From positions 1 through 10,708 of the forward strand of contig JAABPS010000067.1 in assembly GCA_011391835.1 (NCBI GenBank): a stretch of DNA of 10,708 nt, written 5' to 3'. The notes beneath the pieces were generated by a model, which was given only the letters and a program-made list of their open reading frames with translations, was not told the origin of the DNA and did not search any database. The DNA comes from Desulfobacteraceae bacterium. GTDB taxonomy: Bacteria; Desulfobacterota; Desulfobacteria; Desulfobacterales; JAABPS01. A program made the translations under genes and the position numbers. Below, piece by piece: positions 6,737 to 10,708 of the stretch. Position 1 is the first letter of the stretch. Each line of letters starts with the position of its first letter.

Positions 6737-9622
6737 ATGAATAAAAAATCAGACATACATGAATACATCAATGCATTAAAAAGTTCGAAGCGTATGGGGC
6801 ATCAGGTTGCCTATCATATTATCATGCCAGGCAATGAATCGATAGGATCGGAGACCCAGACGCCTTTACCAGAAGAAATAACCCGCATCATGAATGCCAG
6901 AGGTATCCATCAATTGTATGAGCATCAGGCACATGCAATTGATCTGATCCGATCCGGAAATCATACGGTTGTTTCAACGCCCACAGCCAGCGGTAAAACA
7001 TTCATTTATACTATACCTGTCATCGAAAAATATTTAAATGATCCTACTGCCAAAGCCCTTTACATTTTTCCGCTTAAGGCGCTTGCTCAGGACCAGCTTC
7101 GAAATCTGGACAGCATCATGAGGCCATTAAACAGCGGTCTTTTTTCAGCTGCAATATATGACGGTGATACCACACACTGGCACAGAAAGCGTTTGCGAGA
7201 AAACCCGCCAGATGTTCTATTAACCAATCCCGAAATGATTCATCTGTCTTTGCTTGCTCATCATCCGAAATGGGCGTCGTTTTTCTTAAATCTGCAAACA
7301 GTTGTTGTGGATGAAATCCACACCTACAGAGGAATCATGGGATCTCACATGGCGCTGGTATTTCGGAGACTTCAGCGAATTTGTTCATACTATGGAGCAA
7401 ATCCGATCTATATCTTTTGTTCTGCCACTGTTGGGAATCCTTCGCAATTAGCCACTCAGCTTACAGGGTTTCATGTCGAAGAAGTATCAAAAAGCAGCGC
7501 GCCAAAAGGGAAACGGCATATTATTTATTATGCCCCTGTGGACAGCCCTGCACAATCAGCCATATTACTGCTCAAGGCAGCGCTGCACCGTGGTTTAAAA
7601 ACGATTGTATATACGCAGTCAAGAAAAATGACGGAGCTTATTGCCATGTGGGCAGCCAGCCGTTCAGGTAGATTCGCCGGAAAAATCAGCGCTTATCGAG
7701 CCGGTTTTTTGCCTGAAGAAAGAAGAGAAATAGAAGCCGGACTGTTTCATGGAGATCTGTTGGCTGTCATATCAACCAGTGCGCTGGAGCTGGGTATTGA
7801 TATTGGCGGACTGGATTTATGTATTCTGGTTGGGTATCCTGGATCCCTTGTATCGACCTGGCAGCGAGCCGGCCGTGTGGGCCGCAGCGGGCAGGATTCG
7901 GCTCTTATTTTAATTGCCGGAGAAGACGCTCTGGATCAATACTTCATTCGAAATCCTGAAGAACTCATTCACCGCGAACCGGAAACCGCAGTTGTGAATC
8001 CGCAGAATTCTTTTGTTCTGGAAAAGCAGTTGATGTGTGCTGCTGAGGAACTGCCGTTAAATATTGATGAGAGCATATTGTCAGGCGAGGTTGCCAGTAG
8101 AATCGTCAAACAGCTCGAAGATGAAGGACAATTGCTAAAAAGTGAAGATGGAACACACTTTTTTTCAAGCAGAAAAGGGATGCATCGGAAAGTTGATCTA
8201 AGAGGCACGGGAAACGGCTACAGGATTGTATCCTGTGATACAAACAAGCTCATTGGAGAAATCGATGCTTTTCGAGCATTTAAAGAAACCCATACCGGCG
8301 CTGTATATCTGCATCGAGGGGATACCTTTGTGGTGGATCGTCTTGATTTAGATACCAAGACAGTCAGTGTCTCTGAACGCAACGTCGATTATTATACCCG
8401 GGTGAGATCAACCAAGAATACAGAAATTTTGAGGATTCACCATGAAAAACCCGTGTGGGGGACTACCATCTATTCAGGAAAACTGAAAATTACAGAACAA
8501 ATTACCGGATATGAACGATGGCGAATTTACGGCAAAAAGAAAATAACTATTCTACCTCTGGATTTGCCGCCTATTGTATTTGAAACAGAGGGCCTGTGGT
8601 TTGCTATTCCGTCCGAGATTCAACGGCGTGCGGAAAAAAATTACCTGCATTTTATGGGAGGTATTCACGCCATTGAGCATGCTGCCATCAGTGTATTTCC
8701 CTTACTGGTCATGACGGATAGAAATGATCTGGGTGGCATATCTACTCCTCTCCATGCACAGTTGGGAAAGGCTGCAATATTTATCTATGATGGTATCCCC
8801 GGCGGCGCTGGTTTGTCCACACAAGCCTATGACCATGCAGTTGACCTTTTAAACTATACGTTAAACATCATTGATAAATGTCAGTGTGAGCAAGGGTGTC
8901 CGTCGTGTGTCCATTCTCCAAAATGTGGTTCAGGGAACCGTCCAATTGATAAGACGTCAGCTGTATTTCTGCTGAGAGAAATACGGGATTACAAATCAAC
9001 GAAAAAAGAATCGAGATCTTCTGGCCAACCGCTTTGCTCTCGAAAAAAGCAAAAAATAATCCAAACAGGTGATTACACACGTTACTGTGTGCTCGATGTT
9101 GAAACCCAGCGATCTGCTGAAGAGGTCGGCGGCTGGCATCGGGCAGATCGTATGGGAATAAGCTGTGCGGTTATGTACAATTCAATCAGTGATACCTGTA
9201 CTGCATTCACAGAAGAACACATCCAAGACATGATTGAGGAAATAAAAGGATTTGACCTGATTATCGGGTTTAATATTTTAACCTTTGATTACAGTGTGCT
9301 CAGGGGATATACTGATTTTAATTTTAGGAAACTGAATACACTGGACATGTTAGATGAGATTTATCATCGGCTGGGATACCGGCTTTCATTGGAGCATCTT
9401 GCCTCCGTTACGCTTGGCAGAAAAAAGACAGCAGACGGCCTCCAGGCATTAACATGGTGGAAACAGGGAAAAATTCAGGAAATCATTGATTATTGCAAAC
9501 AGGACGTCATGATTACACGGGATCTTTTTTTGTATGGAAGGAAGAATGGATATCTTTTATTTAATAATAAAGCCGGCAGCACGGTTCGTGTGCCTGTTAA
9601 ATGGCAGATAAGGTTTTCATAA
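6737..9622 (+). CDS. MrfA/YprA-like DEAD/DEAH helicase (DUF1998) fused to a DEDDy exonuclease domain
   Basis: The first ~740 of 961 residues match the MrfA (YprA) helicase family. RecA-like domain 1 has a Q-motif-like YEHQ (61-64), Walker A TPTASGKT (81-88), DEIH (192-195) and SAT (229-231). RecA-like domain 2 has STSALELGIDIGGLD (346-360) and QRAGRVGR (376-383). A DUF1998-type region ends in a metal-binding cysteine cluster C-x-C-x3-C-x2-C-x5-C (C715, C717, C721, C724, C730). After a polar linker (about 755-782) comes an RNase H-fold exonuclease domain: LDVETQ (D787, E789), GFNILTFD (N846, D851) and YCKQD (Y919, D923), a full DEDDy set. In Bacillus the helicase MrfA and the exonuclease MrfB are separate neighbours repairing mitomycin adducts, so a repair role coupling unwinding to digestion is inferred. 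The ATG lacks a Shine-Dalgarno; M20 is an alternative start, but the N-terminal ~50 residues fit the family. The gene lies 118 bases after the glycerate kinase. Confidence 0.9.
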   Translation: MNKKSDIHEYINALKSSKRMGHQVAYHIIMPGNESIGSETQTPLPEEITRIMNARGIHQLYEHQAHAIDLIRSGNHTVVSTPTASGKTFIYTIPVIEKYLNDPTAKALYIFPLKALAQDQLRNLDSIMRPLNSGLFSAAIYDGDTTHWHRKRLRENPPDVLLTNPEMIHLSLLAHHPKWASFFLNLQTVVVDEIHTYRGIMGSHMALVFRRLQRICSYYGANPIYIFCSATVGNPSQLATQLTGFHVEEVSKSSAPKGKRHIIYYAPVDSPAQSAILLLKAALHRGLKTIVYTQSRKMTELIAMWAASRSGRFAGKISAYRAGFLPEERREIEAGLFHGDLLAVISTSALELGIDIGGLDLCILVGYPGSLVSTWQRAGRVGRSGQDSALILIAGEDALDQYFIRNPEELIHREPETAVVNPQNSFVLEKQLMCAAEELPLNIDESILSGEVASRIVKQLEDEGQLLKSEDGTHFFSSRKGMHRKVDLRGTGNGYRIVSCDTNKLIGEIDAFRAFKETHTGAVYLHRGDTFVVDRLDLDTKTVSVSERNVDYYTRVRSTKNTEILRIHHEKPVWGTTIYSGKLKITEQITGYERWRIYGKKKITILPLDLPPIVFETEGLWFAIPSEIQRRAEKNYLHFMGGIHAIEHAAISVFPLLVMTDRNDLGGISTPLHAQLGKAAIFIYDGIPGGAGLSTQAYDHAVDLLNYTLNIIDKCQCEQGCPSCVHSPKCGSGNRPIDKTSAVFLLREIRDYKSTKKESRSSGQPLCSRKKQKIIQTGDYTRYCVLDVETQRSAEEVGGWHRADRMGISCAVMYNSISDTCTAFTEEHIQDMIEEIKGFDLIIGFNILTFDYSVLRGYTDFNFRKLNTLDMLDEIYHRLGYRLSLEHLASVTLGRKKTADGLQALTWWKQGKIQEIIDYCKQDVMITRDLFLYGRKNGYLLFNNKAGSTVRVPVKWQIRFS

Positions 9623-9668
9623 ATATATTTTTTCATAACACGTATCGCAGATGTTATCTCTGTCCTAA

Positions 9669-9968
9669 TTACGTGACTCCGTCTTTGCTTTTATCAACAT
9701 TCAATTTATTAAATACAAGTCCTGTATCAAATGTGTTTTCAAGCTCCACTTTCTTCTGCCAGACAACGGATGCTTCTGCGGTAAATTTATTTGTGATGCC
9801 GGGCATGGAAAATGCCATATCCAGAATATGATGACTATCTATTTCTTTGTCTGTCACGACACGAATACCGCTGAGGCTTACGTTTACGCCTTTTAGAATG
9901 CGGATATTTTTTGATTCGACAGCCCCGACTATTTCATACCGTTCATATTTTCTTTTTTCTACAGCCAT
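9669..9968 (-). CDS. small stand-alone PilZ domain protein
   Basis: The 99-residue protein is essentially one PilZ domain, a cyclic di-GMP receptor fold. The two ligand motifs are present: R-x3-R at R6/R10 (RKYERY) and (D/N)-x-S-x2-G at N29-G34 (NVSLSG), followed by the beta-barrel strands with the typical VVW and TGLVF. It probably acts in the cytosol as a c-di-GMP-responsive adaptor; its target is unknown. I chose the ATG at 9966-9968 because AAGGA lies just upstream and a promoter-like pair is centred near 10020. An in-frame ATG 12 codons further up (to 10004) would add residues ahead of the domain and would place the start almost on the -10 box. It is convergent with the helicase gene (46-base gap, no clear terminator) and divergent from a response regulator, which could link it to the same signalling circuit. 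Confidence 0.88.
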   Translation of the reverse strand: MAVEKRKYERYEIVGAVESKNIRILKGVNVSLSGIRVVTDKEIDSHHILDMAFSMPGITNKFTAEASVVWQKKVELENTFDTGLVFNKLNVDKSKDGVT

Positions 9969-10182
9969 TAAAATCCTTATAAAATATTTTAGAACTATAT
10001 TCAAGTATAATCTAAAAACAATGTTCTATTGGCAATAAAATATAAAAAAATTATACAAAACTAAATAATAAATAAATTATTGACTGATAAAGTATTTAGT
10101 GATAGTTCTGCCAAAATTTTGCGTGAATGACTCAATTTCTTTATCGCTGAATGGCAAAAAGGTGAATGAGCAAGGGAAGTCA
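9969..10182. other. AT-rich divergent intergenic region between the PilZ gene and the response regulator
   Basis: This 214-base gap holds the outward regulatory DNA for both genes. Besides the PilZ promoter it has an inverted repeat AATAAT-N6-ATTATT (10064-10081). The repeat overlaps a consensus-like -35 TTGACT (10080-10085) pointing towards the regulator gene; the best -10 for it (GATAGT, 10101-10106) is only 15 bases away, so that promoter is doubtful. No sigma-54 (-24/-12) site and no small gene are evident. The regulator's reading frame is open back to 10084, but the ATG at 10183 has the best ribosome site. Confidence 0.4.
10007..10035 (-). promoter_or_regulatory. probable promoter for the PilZ gene
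   Basis: On the minus strand TTGCCA (10030-10035, five of six consensus bases) is separated by 17 bases from GATTAT (10007-10012, four of six). Transcription would start near 10000, which supports the shorter PilZ start at 9968 with a leader of about 30 bases carrying AAGGA. Confidence 0.5.
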
Positions 10183-10708
10183 ATGGGAAATAAAAAGGAC
10201 AAGATACTGCTTATTGTTACTGAAGACCAAAATCAGAAATGGTTATGCGAAAAATTTCAAAATAAGTATGAGCTGTTTATCGCAAAGACAAATTCTGAAG
10301 CAGAAGAAAAATTGAATGAAAAAAATGTTGATCTTGTATTAATGGATATGGATTGTTCAGAAATTGATGGTTTTAAAATAATTAAATTGATCCGGCATAT
10401 TGGACATCGTACGGAAATATTTCTCATTGGTAACGCCATATCTATAAATAATGCGATTAAAGTTATAAAAGTCAGGGCAAGGGACTGCATCGAAAAGCCC
10501 TATACGATGGATGAAATTGAAAATAAGATTCATCGCGTTTTTGAAGACAGAGATGCTGAAATTGAAATTCATACAATCAGTGAAGAAATGGGGAAATATC
10601 ATATTTTTGAAAATATGGTAGGTACAGATAAAAAAATCCGAAAGGTGTTTGAATTAATAAAAATGTACTCAGCATCCGATGGTACCGTTCTTATCCAGGG
10701 GGAAAGCG
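10183..10708 (+). CDS. NtrC-type sigma-54-dependent response regulator, 3' end cut by the window
   Basis: The first 175 residues are visible. Residues about 5-125 form a response-regulator receiver domain with phospho-acceptor candidate D55 in DLVLMD and the conserved lysine K105 in IEKPY. A linker leads to the start of an AAA+ domain at about 146 (ENMVGTDKKIRKVFELI), and the sequence stops at VLIQGES, the opening of the Walker A motif GESGTGKE of sigma-54 activators. The complete protein would normally add the rest of the AAA+ domain and a DNA-binding helix-turn-helix. The receiver is atypical: the acidic pair is T13-E14 instead of two aspartates, the conserved Thr/Ser is G83, and the usual Pro after the phospho site is absent. 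The ATG has AAGGGAAG just upstream; an in-frame GTG at 10162 is a less likely start. It is divergent from the PilZ gene. A partner kinase is not in the window. Confidence 0.88.
   Translation, partial: MGNKKDKILLIVTEDQNQKWLCEKFQNKYELFIAKTNSEAEEKLNEKNVDLVLMDMDCSEIDGFKIIKLIRHIGHRTEIFLIGNAISINNAIKVIKVRARDCIEKPYTMDEIENKIHRVFEDRDAEIEIHTISEEMGKYHIFENMVGTDKKIRKVFELIKMYSASDGTVLIQGES

Noticed and set aside
9635..9657. Possible stem-loop ATAACA / TGTTAT between the convergent helicase and PilZ genes
   Set aside because: Only six A/T-rich pairs with an 11-base loop and no following U-tract on either strand, so it is not a convincing terminator.
9969..10004. Longer PilZ protein starting 12 codons upstream
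   Set aside because: The added residues precede the domain, no ribosome site serves that ATG, and the likely transcription start near 10000 lies downstream of it.
10162..10182. GTG start for the response regulator seven codons upstream
   Set aside because: The ATG at 10183 has a better-placed purine-rich site and begins just before the first receiver strand.

Overview
The window reads as ordinary chromosome from a Gram-negative anaerobe. A Desulfobacterota (sulfate-reducer-like) origin is my best inference. It rests on moderate AT content, an acetate kinase, a LarB for nickel-pincer cofactor synthesis, a sigma-54-type response regulator and the style of the EF-P and GuaA sequences; there is no rRNA or other decisive taxonomic marker. 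I see no insertion sequence, prophage, CRISPR array, tRNA or rRNA. Nearly all the DNA is coding, and no gap exceeds about 215 bases.

Region 1 (61-3206, minus strand) is a likely operon read right to left: guaA (GMP synthase), then an uncharacterised membrane-anchored coiled-coil protein whose start is almost fused to the guaA stop, then larB. A good sigma-70-like promoter for guaA lies at 3257-3285; larB may have its own weaker promoter.

Region 2 (3379-9622, plus strand) is divergent from it and holds four co-directional genes: efp (elongation factor P), ackA (acetate kinase, TTG start), a glycerate 2-kinase of the MOFRL family, and a 961-residue helicase. The helicase is the most interesting gene here. 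It is an MrfA/YprA-like DEAD/DEAH helicase with its cysteine-rich DUF1998 domain, and it continues into a complete DEDDy-type 3'-5' exonuclease domain. In Bacillus the corresponding helicase (MrfA) and exonuclease (MrfB) are two neighbouring genes that act together in mitomycin repair, so this looks like a one-polypeptide version of that pairing. Its leader carries a cluster of ATTGA motifs and an AT-only palindrome, and no Shine-Dalgarno sequence.

Region 3 (9669-10708) has a small stand-alone PilZ protein on the minus strand, convergent with the helicase gene. Divergent from it is the start of an NtrC-type response regulator that runs off the window inside its Walker A motif. The receiver domain of that regulator is missing several usual residues.

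Working together: guaA supplies GMP, ackA and glycerate 2-kinase belong to central carbon and energy metabolism, efp to translation, larB to cofactor synthesis, and the helicase-exonuclease probably to DNA repair. The layout suggests housekeeping neighbours rather than one dedicated system. The points worth following up are the helicase-exonuclease fusion, the repeat-built coiled-coil protein, a substituted glutamine in the GuaA glutaminase motif and the atypical receiver domain.
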